From Allobosea sp. 117 (lineage in GTDB: Bacteria > Pseudomonadota > Alphaproteobacteria > Rhizobiales > Xanthobacteraceae), in the NCBI RefSeq assembly GCF_000702305.1, contig NZ_JNLC01000011.1, positions 372,001-436,000 on the forward strand: DNA of 64,000 nucleotides, in the 5' to 3' direction. Positions 25,507 through 34,163 of this stretch are shown one piece after another. The translations under genes were made by a program, and so were the position numbers. The notes beneath the pieces were generated by a model. The model made no database searches and had not been told where the DNA came from. It saw only the letters and a list, made by a program, of their open reading frames with translations. Every line of letters begins with the position of its first letter. Position 1 is the stretch's first letter.

Positions 25507-27036
25507 ATGGACGTTCTGGCTTCGCTCGCTCAGGGTTTCGAGGTCGCCTTCACGCCGACCAACCTGCTGTTCGTGCTGATCGGCGTCACGCTCGGCCAGC
25601 TCATCGGCGCGCTTCCCGGCATCGGGCCGTCGGCCGGCATGGCGCTGCTGCTGCCGGTCACCTTCGGCCTCGAGCCGGTGACCGCGCTCGTGATGCTCGC
25701 CGGCATCATGTATGGCGGCATGTATGGCGGCACGCTCACCTCGGTGCTGGTTAACGTGCCGGGCGAGGCGGCGAGCGTGATGACCGCGGTGGACGGCAAC
25801 CAGCTCGCGCGCAAGGGCCGGGCCGGTCAGGCGCTGGCGGTGGCGGCGATCGGCTCCTTCATCGCCGGGGTCGGGGCGGTCATCGCGCTCGTCTTCCTCA
25901 CCCCGGCGCTTAGCGCCTTCGCACTGCGCTTCTCGGCGCCGGAATATTTCCTGCTCGCCCTGCTCGGCATCACCGCCACCGCCAGCCTCGGCACCGGCTC
26001 GCCGGTGAAGGCGATGATCGGCGCGGTGCTCGGGCTGATGATCGCGCTGGTCGGCACCGACCCGATCCAAGGCACCGAGCGCCTCACCTTCGGCTCGCTG
26101 GACCTGATGGAGGGCATCGACTTCCTGCCTGTCGCCATCGGCATCTTCGGCATCGCCGAGATCTTCGCCTCGATGGAGGAGCCGCAGAACATGCAGCCGG
26201 TGAAGACCCGGCTGAAGGACATGTGGCTCACCGCGAAGGACTGGGCGGAGTGCCGCATGGCGATCCTGCGCGGCGGGCTGATCGGCTTCGTCATCGGGCT
26301 GATGCCCGGCGCCGGGCCCACCGTTGCCTCGCTGCTCGCCTATGTCGTCGAGAAGAAGGCGAGCCGCCATCCCGAGCGCTTCGGTCACGGCGCGCTGGAC
26401 GGCGTGGCGGCGGCCGAATCCGCCAACAACTCGGCCGCGCATGGCGCCATGGTGCCGATGCTGGCGCTCGGCATTCCGGGATCGGCCTCCACCGCCGTGC
26501 TGCTGGCCGCGCTGGTGCTGCTCGGCATCCGCCCCGGCCCGATGCTGCTCACCGAGCAGGCGGACCTCGTCTGGGGGCTCATCGCCTCGATGTTCATCGG
26601 CAATGTGATCCTTTTGATCATGAACCTGCCGATGGCGCCGCTCTTCGCCTCCGTGCTGCGCATCCCCTACTCCTACCTCGTGCCGGGTATTCTGATCATC
26701 TCGCTGGTCGGTGCCTATGCGGTGAGCCTCAGCCTGTTCAATGTCGGGCTGACGCTCGCCTTCGGCGTCATCGGCTATCTGATGATCCGCGCCGACATCC
26801 CCCGCGCGCCGCTGGTGCTCGCCGTGGTGCTGGCGCAGCTCATGGAGACCTCGCTGCGCCAGAGCCTGATGCTCTCGGAAGGCAGCCTCTCGATCTTCGT
26901 CGAGCGCCCGCTCTCGGCGGTGCTGGCGCTGCTCGTCATCGGCTCGCTCGCCTTGCCGGTCGTCAATGTGTTGCTTGCCCGCCGCGCGGCGCGGCGGGCC
27001 GGCGTCGACCGGCTCGTCTCACACTCGTCCGACTAG
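25507..27036 (+). CDS. TTT transporter large membrane subunit (TctA)
   Basis: A 509-residue, about 12-helix permease. It has the TctA signatures IGALPGIGPSAGMALLLPVT and MYGGMYGGTLTSVLVNVPGE, and the symmetric second-half motif GLMPGAGPTVASLLAY. It forms the transport path with TctB. The amidohydrolase gene starts 9 bp downstream. Confidence 0.94.
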   Translation: MDVLASLAQGFEVAFTPTNLLFVLIGVTLGQLIGALPGIGPSAGMALLLPVTFGLEPVTALVMLAGIMYGGMYGGTLTSVLVNVPGEAASVMTAVDGNQLARKGRAGQALAVAAIGSFIAGVGAVIALVFLTPALSAFALRFSAPEYFLLALLGITATASLGTGSPVKAMIGAVLGLMIALVGTDPIQGTERLTFGSLDLMEGIDFLPVAIGIFGIAEIFASMEEPQNMQPVKTRLKDMWLTAKDWAECRMAILRGGLIGFVIGLMPGAGPTVASLLAYVVEKKASRHPERFGHGALDGVAAAESANNSAAHGAMVPMLALGIPGSASTAVLLAALVLLGIRPGPMLLTEQADLVWGLIASMFIGNVILLIMNLPMAPLFASVLRIPYSYLVPGILIISLVGAYAVSLSLFNVGLTLAFGVIGYLMIRADIPRAPLVLAVVLAQLMETSLRQSLMLSEGSLSIFVERPLSAVLALLVIGSLALPVVNVLLARRAARRAGVDRLVSHSSD

Positions 27037-27045
27037 GGAGAAGAC

Positions 27046-28071
27046 ATGACCACACCGGTGATCGACGTGCACGCCCACATCCTCACCGAGGAGATGATGG
27101 GGCGGATGCGCCGCGAGGCGCCCGATATCGGCCCGAGCCTGAGCGAGGTGGATGCCGAGGGCGGCGTGCTGAAGGTCGGCGACATCGTGCAGCGCCCGTT
27201 CCCGCGCGGCGGCTGGGATCTCGACCGGCGCTTCGCCGATCTCGACTTCGCCGGCATCGATCGGCAGGTGGTCTGCAACTGTCCGCAGACCTTCCTCTAT
27301 GACCGCGAGGCGGCGCTCACCGGCGCGCTGTGCGCGATCCAGAACGAGGCGATCGCCGATCTCGCGCGCAAGCATCCCGACCGGCTGATCGGTCTCGCCA
27401 CATTGCCGATGCAGGACCCGAAGCGGGCGGCGGACGAACTGCGCCGGGCCGTCACGCAGCTCGGCCTCGCCGGCGCGCAGATCGGCTCGCATATCGAGGG
27501 GCGCAATCTCGACGATCCGGGGCTGGAGCCGCTCTGGGCGACGGCGGAGGAGCTCGGCGCCTTCATCCTGATCCATCCGCAGAAGACGGCGGCGCCCGAG
27601 CGCACGAAGGAGTTCTATCTCAAGAACCTGATCGGCAACCCGCTGGAGACGACCATCGCCGGCGCGTGCCTCGTCTTCGCCGGGGTGCTGGAGCGGTACC
27701 CGAAGCTGCGCATCTGTCTCGTCCATGGCGGCGGCTTCCTGCCGTTTCAGCTCGGGCGCATGGTGCATGGCTGGAAGGAGCGGCCCGAGTGCCGGGCGCA
27801 TCTGAAGGGCAGCCCGGAAGACTCGATCCGCCGCTTCTATTTCGACACGCTGACGCATTTCGGCCCGGCGCTGCGCTACCTCACCGACACCTTCGGAGCC
27901 GACCACGTCGTGCTCGGCAGCGATTATCCCTTCGACATGGGCACGCTCGAATGCGCGCGGCAGGTGCGTGCCGCCGGGCTTCCGGCGTCCGAGACGGCGC
28001 GGATCCTCGGCGGCACGGCGGCCGACTTCCTCGGCGCGGCCGAGCCGGGGCGTCTGAGGGCGCGCGCATGA
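27046..28071 (+). CDS. Amidohydrolase family 2 (ACMSD-like) protein
   Basis: A 341-residue TIM-barrel metal enzyme. It has the N-terminal metal motif VIDVHAHIL, a central CLVHGGGFLP, and the C-terminal catalytic Asp in VVLGSDYPFDMG. The family includes aminocarboxymuconate-semialdehyde decarboxylase and other non-oxidative decarboxylases or hydrolases of ring-cleavage products. It overlaps the following Ldh-family gene by ATGA and is in the TTT operon. It probably decarboxylates or hydrolyses the imported acid, though the substrate is unknown. Confidence 0.88.
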   Translation: MTTPVIDVHAHILTEEMMGRMRREAPDIGPSLSEVDAEGGVLKVGDIVQRPFPRGGWDLDRRFADLDFAGIDRQVVCNCPQTFLYDREAALTGALCAIQNEAIADLARKHPDRLIGLATLPMQDPKRAADELRRAVTQLGLAGAQIGSHIEGRNLDDPGLEPLWATAEELGAFILIHPQKTAAPERTKEFYLKNLIGNPLETTIAGACLVFAGVLERYPKLRICLVHGGGFLPFQLGRMVHGWKERPECRAHLKGSPEDSIRRFYFDTLTHFGPALRYLTDTFGADHVVLGSDYPFDMGTLECARQVRAAGLPASETARILGGTAADFLGAAEPGRLRARA

Positions 28072-29162
28072 GCGCCGCCGAATTGCGGACCGACGCACCG
28101 GCGGACGCCCCGCTCGTACCTTCCGCCATGCGCGGGCTCATCGCCGACGCCATGGGTGCCTGCGGCCTGCCGCCCGAGGATGCGGCGCGGGTCGCGCAGC
28201 TCATGGTCGAGGCCGATCTCACGGGCGCGGATGCGCACGGCATCTTCCGGCTGCCGCAATATGTGCGGCGCCTCAGGGCCGGCGGCATGAATCCGCGCCC
28301 GGCGATCAGCGTCGAACGCAAGGCGCCGGCGGTGGCGCTGGTCGAGGGCGATAACGGCATGGGCCATCTGGTGATGAGCCGCGCGGCCGAGACCGCCGTG
28401 GCGCTCGCCCGCGAGAGCGGGGTCGCCTGGGTCGGCGCGCGCCGCTCGAACCATGCCGGGCCGGCCGCGCTCTATGTCGAGATGCTGGCGCGCGAGGGCA
28501 TGGTCGGCATCTATTCGGTGGTGGCGAGCGCCAACCACATGGCGGCGTGGGGTGGCACCACCCCGCTGCTCGGCACAAACCCGCTCGCCGTCGCCATTCC
28601 CTGCGGCGCGGAACCGCCGGTGGTGCTCGACATAGCCACCACCGCAGTTTCCTACGGCACGGTGAAGAAATATGCCCAGCAGGGCCGTCCGCTCGAGGAG
28701 GGTTGGATGGTGAGCCGGCGCGACGGCTCGCCGCTGACCGATTCCAGCCGCACCAATGAGGGCATCCTGCTGCCGATCGGCGGGCACAAGGGCTCTGGCC
28801 TCGCGCTGGTGCTCGGCATCCTCGCCGGCACGCTGAACGGCGCTGCCTTCGGCACGGAGGTGGTCGACTTCAACGCCGATTCGACGACCGAGGCGAATAC
28901 CGGCCATTTCATCCTCGCGCTCGATGTCGGGCGGTTGATGCCGGTGGAGCTGTTCGCTCCGCTGCTGCAGCGCCAGCTCGACGAACTGCGCGCCGACGCG
29001 CCGCTGCCGGGAACCGGGGGCGTGCGCATCCCCGGAGACCGTCGGGCGACGCTGCGCGCCCGGCGCGACCGGGAGGGCGTGCCGCTCAGCGCGCCGCTGC
29101 GCCGGCAGCTCGACGATCTCGCGCAGGAGCTGGGAATTGACCCGCTCGCCGCCCGCGTCTGA
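28068..29162 (+). CDS. Ldh-family (malate/lactate/sulfolactate) dehydrogenase
   Basis: A 364-residue NAD(P)-dependent oxidoreductase of the Ldh_2 family. It has TGADAHGIFRLPQYVRRL, ARRSNHAGPAALYVEMLA (active-site His), GTNPLAVAIP and GGHKGSGLALVLGI. The family oxidises 2-hydroxy acids such as malate, lactate, ureidoglycolate or sulfolactate. It is translationally coupled to the amidohydrolase. A second family member is at 55184-56269. Confidence 0.9.
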   Translation: MSAAELRTDAPADAPLVPSAMRGLIADAMGACGLPPEDAARVAQLMVEADLTGADAHGIFRLPQYVRRLRAGGMNPRPAISVERKAPAVALVEGDNGMGHLVMSRAAETAVALARESGVAWVGARRSNHAGPAALYVEMLAREGMVGIYSVVASANHMAAWGGTTPLLGTNPLAVAIPCGAEPPVVLDIATTAVSYGTVKKYAQQGRPLEEGWMVSRRDGSPLTDSSRTNEGILLPIGGHKGSGLALVLGILAGTLNGAAFGTEVVDFNADSTTEANTGHFILALDVGRLMPVELFAPLLQRQLDELRADAPLPGTGGVRIPGDRRATLRARRDREGVPLSAPLRRQLDDLAQELGIDPLAARV

Positions 29163-29178
29163 ATTGAAGGAGTACCGC

Positions 29179-29628
29179 ATGTCCGAGGAGCGCAAGACCG
29201 TCAATGCAGGGGCCTTCAAGGCCGGCGAGGGCGCCTATCTGTTCCAGCTCGCCGAGCTGCCCGGCATCGAGACCGGCCCCGGCTATTCCACCGCCTTCGG
29301 CGGCGTGGTCGAGGGCATTCGCACCCAATGCGGGCTGATGCACAAGGCGCGCGGCACCGGCGCGCGGCCGCATTCGCACCCCAACGAGCAGTGGAACTAT
29401 GTGGTGCAGGGTCGGCTCAAGGTGAACATCGAGGGCGAGCCCGAGCGCATCGCCGGGCCGGGCACGCTCATCTATTTCCCGCCGAACGTGGTCCATTCCA
29501 CCGTCGCGCTGCCCGAGGAGGACGTGATCTTCTTCGTGGTGAAGGACCTCACCCACGGCATCGCCGGCAAGGCAGCGGACGGCACGACGAGCGGGGGCTA
29601 TTACGAGCCGGGCGTCGCCTCGGGATAG
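29179..29628 (+). CDS. Cupin-domain protein
   Basis: A 149-residue single-cupin protein. The first metal motif is ARPHSHPNEQWNYVVQGRLK, with the two histidines and glutamate analogue. The second motif, LIYFPPNVVHSTVA, supplies the last His. It follows the Ldh gene by 16 bp and ends the operon. It converges with the LysR gene, overlapping it by 28 bp. It may be a small dioxygenase, isomerase or sugar-acid-type cupin. Confidence 0.83.
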   Translation: MSEERKTVNAGAFKAGEGAYLFQLAELPGIETGPGYSTAFGGVVEGIRTQCGLMHKARGTGARPHSHPNEQWNYVVQGRLKVNIEGEPERIAGPGTLIYFPPNVVHSTVALPEEDVIFFVVKDLTHGIAGKAADGTTSGGYYEPGVASG

Positions 29629-30569
29629 AGGCCGGCCTCGGTGCCCCATACCCTGCCGATGCGCGCCGTCTCCTCGGCCAGTATGTCGAGGAAGGCGCCC
29701 GCGGCTGGCGCCAGCGGATGGCGGGCCGGCTCGATCAGCACGAGGTCCATGCCGACCGGCGGGTCGGCGATCGGATTGACGGTCAGCGCCCGCGGCATGC
29801 CCGGTGCGCCCTGTATCGCGTCCTTCGCCATCATCAGCCCGGGCAGGATCGCCACCCAGTCGCTGTCGGCGATGAAGTCGAGCGTGCCCATCATCGCGTC
29901 GAGCTCCAGGCGCTGGGCGATCGTCACGCCGTTCGAGGCGAAGTAGGTCTCGAGATTGACCCGCCGCACGTTCTGCGCGCTCGGCAGCACCACCTTCAGC
30001 GGCCCGAGATCGGAAAGGCGCACCGGCGCCATGTGCGGACGTGCCGCGGCGGCGCCGGAGACCAGCACTTCCGGCGTGTAGGCGAAGCGCGTCATCTTCA
30101 CGCCGACCGTGCCGGAGGTGGCGGGCACGATGGCGAAGGCGAGCTCGCCCGCCCGCACACGCTGGGTGAGCGCGGCCGAGAACGCCTCCAGCACGCGGAC
30201 CGTCACGTTGGGGTGCGCCGAGACGAAGCGGGCGAGGGCGGGCGCCAGCACGCTGCGCGTCATGGTCGGCATCAGCCCCACCATCATCTCGCCGTCGAGC
30301 CCGGCGCCGAAGCGGCCGACCGCGCGGTTGGCGCTCTCGTTGAGGCGCAGCAGCTCGATGCAATGCCGGTAGTAGCTGTCGCCGGCCGGGGTGGGCTGCA
30401 CCATGCCGCCGCCACGGCTGAACAGCTTCACCCCGAAGCGGTCCTCGATCTTGCGAATGTGCTGCGACACGCCGGATTGCGTGGCGTGCTCGCGCTCGGC
30501 CGCGGCGGTGAAGGAACGTTCCTCATAGGCGGCGACGAAGAGGCGGATATCGCGGAGCGTGTCGCTCAT
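29601..30569 (-). CDS. LysR-family transcriptional regulator
   Basis: A 322-residue regulator. The N-terminal HTH spans residues 1-65 (RLFVAAYEERSFTAAAER, then TQSGVSQHIRKIEDRFG), followed by the periplasmic-binding-like effector domain. It is transcribed divergently from the flavin reductase/monooxygenase operon across 95 bp, the usual LysR arrangement. It is therefore the likely activator of 30665-33986 and possibly of the cupin-ended operon. Confidence 0.91.
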   Translation of the reverse strand: MSDTLRDIRLFVAAYEERSFTAAAEREHATQSGVSQHIRKIEDRFGVKLFSRGGGMVQPTPAGDSYYRHCIELLRLNESANRAVGRFGAGLDGEMMVGLMPTMTRSVLAPALARFVSAHPNVTVRVLEAFSAALTQRVRAGELAFAIVPATSGTVGVKMTRFAYTPEVLVSGAAAARPHMAPVRLSDLGPLKVVLPSAQNVRRVNLETYFASNGVTIAQRLELDAMMGTLDFIADSDWVAILPGLMMAKDAIQGAPGMPRALTVNPIADPPVGMDLVLIEPARHPLAPAAGAFLDILAEETARIGRVWGTEAGLYPEATPGS

Positions 30570-30664
30570 TTGGCACTGCTACCCCAACGTCATTACGAAT
30601 CCTGATGATCCGGAGCAGATCATATCATTTCTGGAGTGTGGTCGAGCGCCCTAACCTCCCTTTC

Positions 30665-31219
30665 ATGGGCGAACACGTCATCGAATTCCGCTCCGCGGAT
30701 GATCACAGCCATTTCCGGCGGGCGCTCGGGCGCTTCGCGACCGGCGTGACAGTGGTGACCACCCGCACCTCCGCCGGCCGGATCGAAGGGCTGACGGCGA
30801 ATTCCTTCTCCTCGGTCTCGCTTGATCCGCCGCTGGTGCTGTGGAGCCTCAGGCGCAACGCGCCCTCGCTGGCCGGCTTCCTGGAGGCCGGCTGCTTCGC
30901 GATCAACGTGCTCGGCACCCATCAGCGCCGGCTGTGCCGGCACTTCGCGACGCCTCATCCCGACAAGTTCGCCGACGTCCCGCACCGGCCGGGCCTTTAT
31001 GGCTGCCCGCTGATCGAGAACGCCATCGCCCGCTTCGAATGCCGCACCGAGAAGGTCATCGAGGCCGGCGACCATCACATCTTCCTCGGCCGGGTGGAGC
31101 GCGCCACCCATAGCGACGGCGAGCCGCTGGTTTTCTCGGCCGGTGCGCTGTGCAGTCCGGCGCTGCTTGCCGATCCCGCCGAGGCCACCGCAAACGCCAC
31201 CCGGGAACACGCATCATGA
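30665..31219 (+). CDS. Flavin reductase component (FMN reductase, HpaC-like)
   Basis: A 184-residue split-barrel flavin reductase. It has RRALGRFATGVTVVTTRTSA, GLTANSFSSVSLDPPLVLWS and GCFAINVLGTHQ. It supplies reduced FMN to a partner monooxygenase. The next gene, overlapping by ATGA, is a luciferase-like monooxygenase, so the two form a two-component oxygenase. The start at 30665 is preferred because homology begins at MGEHVIEFRS. Confidence 0.9.
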   Translation: MGEHVIEFRSADDHSHFRRALGRFATGVTVVTTRTSAGRIEGLTANSFSSVSLDPPLVLWSLRRNAPSLAGFLEAGCFAINVLGTHQRRLCRHFATPHPDKFADVPHRPGLYGCPLIENAIARFECRTEKVIEAGDHHIFLGRVERATHSDGEPLVFSAGALCSPALLADPAEATANATREHAS

Positions 31220-32319
31220 AGCTCGGCTTCTTCACCATGCCCATCCATCCGGTCGGCCGGCCGCTGAACGAGACGCTGAAGGAGGACCGGGAGTTCTGCC
31301 TCATCGCGGAGAAGCTCGGCTTCTGCGAGGCGTTCTTTGGCGAGCATGTCACCGATGCGGCTGAGACCATCACCTCCTCGCTGATCTTCATCGCCTGGCT
31401 GCTCAACGAGACCAAGACCATCAAGCTCGGCTCGGGCACCATCAACCTGCCGAACCAGCATCCGGCGCGAGTGGCCGCCGAGGTGGCGATGGTCGATCAC
31501 ATGGCCGAGGGCCGCTACCTGATGGGCATCAGCCCCGGCGGCCTGCTCTCCGACGCCGAGGTGTTCGGCAATCTCGACAAGGACCGCACCGAGATGTTCG
31601 TCGAGGCGATCGACCACGTGCTCGGCATCTGGTCGGGCGAACCGCCTTACGAGCGCGTCGGCAAGCACTGGACCATCTCGACCGCGCGCACCAACATGCC
31701 GAAGCTCGGGCAGGGCGCCATCCACAAGCCCTATCAGCGCCCGCACCCGCCAATCGTGGTAACCGCGGTGGCGCCCTTCTCCAAGGGCGTGACGGAGGCG
31801 GCGGCGCGCGGCTGGGATCCGATCTCCGCCAACTTCCTGCTGCCGCAATGGGTGAAGACCCACTGGCCGAAATATGTCGAGGGCTGCCAGAAGGGCGGCC
31901 GGCCGGCCGACGCGGCCAACTGGCGGGTGGCGAAGAGCATCTTCGTCGCCGACGACCTCGCCACCGCCCGGCGCTATGCCACCGAGCCCGGCTCGCCCTA
32001 TTATGCCTATTACAACTCGCTGGCGACCAAGCTGGTCGGCAACGGACGCGCCAATCTGTTCAAGCGCGACCAGAACGCGCCGGATTCGTCGGTGACGGTG
32101 GAAAGCGTGCTCGACGACCTCGTGATCTGGGGCACGCCCGAGAAGGTGGCGGACGAACTCGCCGCCTTCCGGGACGAGATCGGCCCGTTCGGCACGCTGC
32201 TCTATGCCGGCCACGACTGGGCCGATCGCAACCTCGCCATCCGCTCGCTGGAGCTGATGGCGGAGAAGGTCATGCCGGCGGTGAACGACGCCTCGTCCGC
32301 CGCCACCGCCGCCGCCTAG
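31216..32319 (+). CDS. Luciferase-like (LLM) flavin-dependent monooxygenase
   Basis: A 367-residue TIM-barrel monooxygenase of the bacterial-luciferase family (MKLGFFTMPIHP, CEAFFGEHVTD, TIKLGSGTINLPNQHPARVA, MVDHMAEGRYLMGISPGG). It uses reduced FMN from the upstream reductase to oxygenate an organic substrate. Relatives include limonene, alkanesulfonate and nitrilotriacetate-type monooxygenases. The substrate is unknown. The stop codon begins a hairpin repeat at 32317-32357. Confidence 0.9.
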   Translation: MKLGFFTMPIHPVGRPLNETLKEDREFCLIAEKLGFCEAFFGEHVTDAAETITSSLIFIAWLLNETKTIKLGSGTINLPNQHPARVAAEVAMVDHMAEGRYLMGISPGGLLSDAEVFGNLDKDRTEMFVEAIDHVLGIWSGEPPYERVGKHWTISTARTNMPKLGQGAIHKPYQRPHPPIVVTAVAPFSKGVTEAAARGWDPISANFLLPQWVKTHWPKYVEGCQKGGRPADAANWRVAKSIFVADDLATARRYATEPGSPYYAYYNSLATKLVGNGRANLFKRDQNAPDSSVTVESVLDDLVIWGTPEKVADELAAFRDEIGPFGTLLYAGHDWADRNLAIRSLELMAEKVMPAVNDASSAATAAA

Positions 32320-32357
32320 AGCCTTTCGCGGGCGGCTCGCCCGATCGAAAGGCGCTC
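32319..32357. repeat. Double-stem intergenic hairpin
   Basis: Outer arms gagcctttcg (32319-32328) and cgaaaggcgctc (32346-32357) enclose a perfect inner stem cgggcg/cgcccg (32329-32334 with 32338-32343, loop GCT). No T-run follows. It starts with the same TAGAGC word as the repeat at 14934 and lies inside the monooxygenase/Gfo-Idh operon, so it may stabilise or partly terminate the transcript. Confidence 0.5.
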
Positions 32358-32405
32358 GATTGAAAGATGAGGGCCTGCCGTGGAGCAGGCTCCGGGAGGA
32401 AAGAG

Positions 32406-33428
32406 ATGATCCGTGCCGCGATCGCCGGGCTCGGCTGGTGGGGCAAGCACATGATCCGCCGCATGGCGGATTCCGACAGGCTGCGCATCGTCGCGGCGAT
32501 CGACACATCCGACGCGCAGGCGACATTCGCAGCCGAGCACGGCATCCCGCTCACCACGCGCTGGGAGGACGTGCTGAACGACCCGTCTATCGACGCAGTG
32601 ATCCTGTGCACGCCGCACTCGTTGCACACCGCTCAGGTGGCGCAGGTCGCCCGCGCCGGCAAGCACGTGTTCTGTGAGAAGCCGCTGGCGCTCACCCGCG
32701 CCGACGCCGAGCGCTCAGTCGCCGCCTGCCGCGCCGCCGGGGTGAAGCTCGGCATCGGCCATGAGCGGCGCTTCGAGCCGGCGATGCTGGAGATCCGGCG
32801 GCTGGTGACGTCCGGCGCGCTCGGCACCATCGCCCATGTCGAGGCGAATTTCAGCCACGACAAGCTGGCAGCCGTGCCGAAGACCGACTGGCGGGCTTCC
32901 AGCGTCGACGCGCCCGCCGCCGGCATGACGGCGATGGGCATCCACCTCACCGATGCCTTCCTCGACATCTTCGGGCCGATCTCGGAGGTCTACGCCTCCA
33001 CCGCCAGCCGGGCCTCGGACCGGGCGAACGGCGACGTCGTCTCGGTGCATGCCCGCTTCGCCTCGGGGGCGACGGGCTATCTCAACGCCATCCTCGTCAC
33101 GCCGCTCTATATCGGCATGACGGTGTTCGGCACCGAGGCCTGGGTCGAGACGCGCAACCATACCCATCCCGACACGCCGGGACCGACGACGCTGACCGTC
33201 CAGCACAAGGACGGGAGGCGCGAGCTGCGCGACTATGAGTGGACCGACACGGTGAAGGCCAATCTCGAAGCCTTCGCCGCCTCGATCGAGGACGGCGCGC
33301 CCTATTGCTTCACCGACGAGCAGAAGATCGGCAACATCGCCGTGCTGGAGGCGATCTGCCGCTCCGTCGCCGCCAACGCTCCCGTCGTGGTCCATGACAG
33401 CCGGCCCGATCTCGCCGAGAGCGCGTGA
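32406..33428 (+). CDS. Gfo/Idh/MocA-family oxidoreductase
   Basis: A 340-residue NAD(P)-dependent oxidoreductase. The Rossmann motif is AIAGLGWWGKHM at the N-terminus, and the catalytic-lysine motif is CEKPLALT (about residues 92-99). A C-terminal substrate domain follows. Such enzymes oxidise sugars, inositols or cyclic alcohols, or act as dehydratases. It belongs to the plus-strand operon after the monooxygenase, 86 bp downstream. Confidence 0.9.
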   Translation: MIRAAIAGLGWWGKHMIRRMADSDRLRIVAAIDTSDAQATFAAEHGIPLTTRWEDVLNDPSIDAVILCTPHSLHTAQVAQVARAGKHVFCEKPLALTRADAERSVAACRAAGVKLGIGHERRFEPAMLEIRRLVTSGALGTIAHVEANFSHDKLAAVPKTDWRASSVDAPAAGMTAMGIHLTDAFLDIFGPISEVYASTASRASDRANGDVVSVHARFASGATGYLNAILVTPLYIGMTVFGTEAWVETRNHTHPDTPGPTTLTVQHKDGRRELRDYEWTDTVKANLEAFAASIEDGAPYCFTDEQKIGNIAVLEAICRSVAANAPVVVHDSRPDLAESA

Positions 33429-33440
33429 GGGGCGGCGGGG

Positions 33441-33986
33441 ATGGACGCGATGACCGAAAAGCCCCGCTACCGCGAACTGGACCGGGCGGAGCTCGACGCG
33501 GAGCAGCGCCGCATCTTCGACGACATCGGCCGGCCGCGCGCCGGCCAGGTGCCGGCACCGTTCCACATCTATGTCGAGAGCCCGGAACTCGCCGAGACGG
33601 CGCAGGCGGTGGGGGCCTTCTGCCGCTACCGTACGGGGCTCCCGCCGCGCCTCTCCGAGACGGTGATCCTCGTCACCGCCGCCCATTGGAACGCGCCCTA
33701 CGAATTCGGCGTGCATGCCGGCGAGGCCCGCAGGGCGGGCGTGCCGGAGGCGGAGATCGAGGCGATCGCCGCCGGCCGCCGGCCCGATTTCTCGGATCCC
33801 GACGCGGCGCTGGTCCACGATTTCGCCGCCGCCTTCTACCGGGAGCGCGAGGTGCCGGACGCGCTGTTCGATGCCGCCTGCGCGCGTTTCGGGCGGCGCA
33901 CGGTGATCGAGCTCACCGGGCTGATGGGCTACTACTCCATGCTCGCGATCGCCCTGCGCATCTTTCGCGTGCCGCCGCCAGCATGA
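33441..33986 (+). CDS. Carboxymuconolactone decarboxylase-like protein
   Basis: A 181-residue all-helical protein of the CMD/AhpD superfamily. The conserved region is RLSETVILVTAAHWNAPYEF followed by GVHAGEARRAGV. It lacks the CxxC of AhpD, so it is closer to the gamma-carboxymuconolactone decarboxylase-like branch. It ends the oxygenase operon. Its presence fits an aromatic or ring-cleavage pathway, but this is only suggestive. Confidence 0.84.
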   Translation: MDAMTEKPRYRELDRAELDAEQRRIFDDIGRPRAGQVPAPFHIYVESPELAETAQAVGAFCRYRTGLPPRLSETVILVTAAHWNAPYEFGVHAGEARRAGVPEAEIEAIAAGRRPDFSDPDAALVHDFAAAFYREREVPDALFDAACARFGRRTVIELTGLMGYYSMLAIALRIFRVPPPA

Positions 33987-34002
33987 GAGGATTGACGCAC
34001 AT

Positions 34003-34052
34003 AAGAGCATTTTCCGCGAAAGTTGATCGACCTTCGCGACCGGAGAATGCTC
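34003..34052. repeat. Palindromic intergenic repeat, first unit
   Basis: Outer arms gagcattttccg (34005-34016) and cggagaatgctc (34041-34052) pair with one mismatch. An inner stem cgcgaa/ttcgcg (34015-34020 with 34033-34038) lies between them. The unit is related to 14934-14973. With the following hairpin it forms a tandem pair in the 177-bp spacer between the CMD-like gene and the LysR gene. Confidence 0.6.
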
Positions 34053-34068
34053 CAGCCAATTGAATCGA

Positions 34069-34118
34069 GAGCACTTTCTTATCGATCAGGTGATTCCACC
34101 TGATCGGAAAGGGTTCTA
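34069..34118. repeat. Palindromic intergenic repeat, second unit
   Basis: A perfect 10-bp stem cgatcaggtg/cacctgatcg (34083-34092 with 34097-34106, loop ATTC) sits inside weaker outer arms (agagcactttc with gaaagggttct). I remember this GATCAGGTG-type hairpin as frequent in Hyphomicrobiales intergenic DNA. It lies about 45 bp upstream of the LysR start. Confidence 0.6.
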
Positions 34119-34163
34119 GCGGAGCGCCGCACTGAACGGCGCCCCGGACCGGAGGAAGACGCC

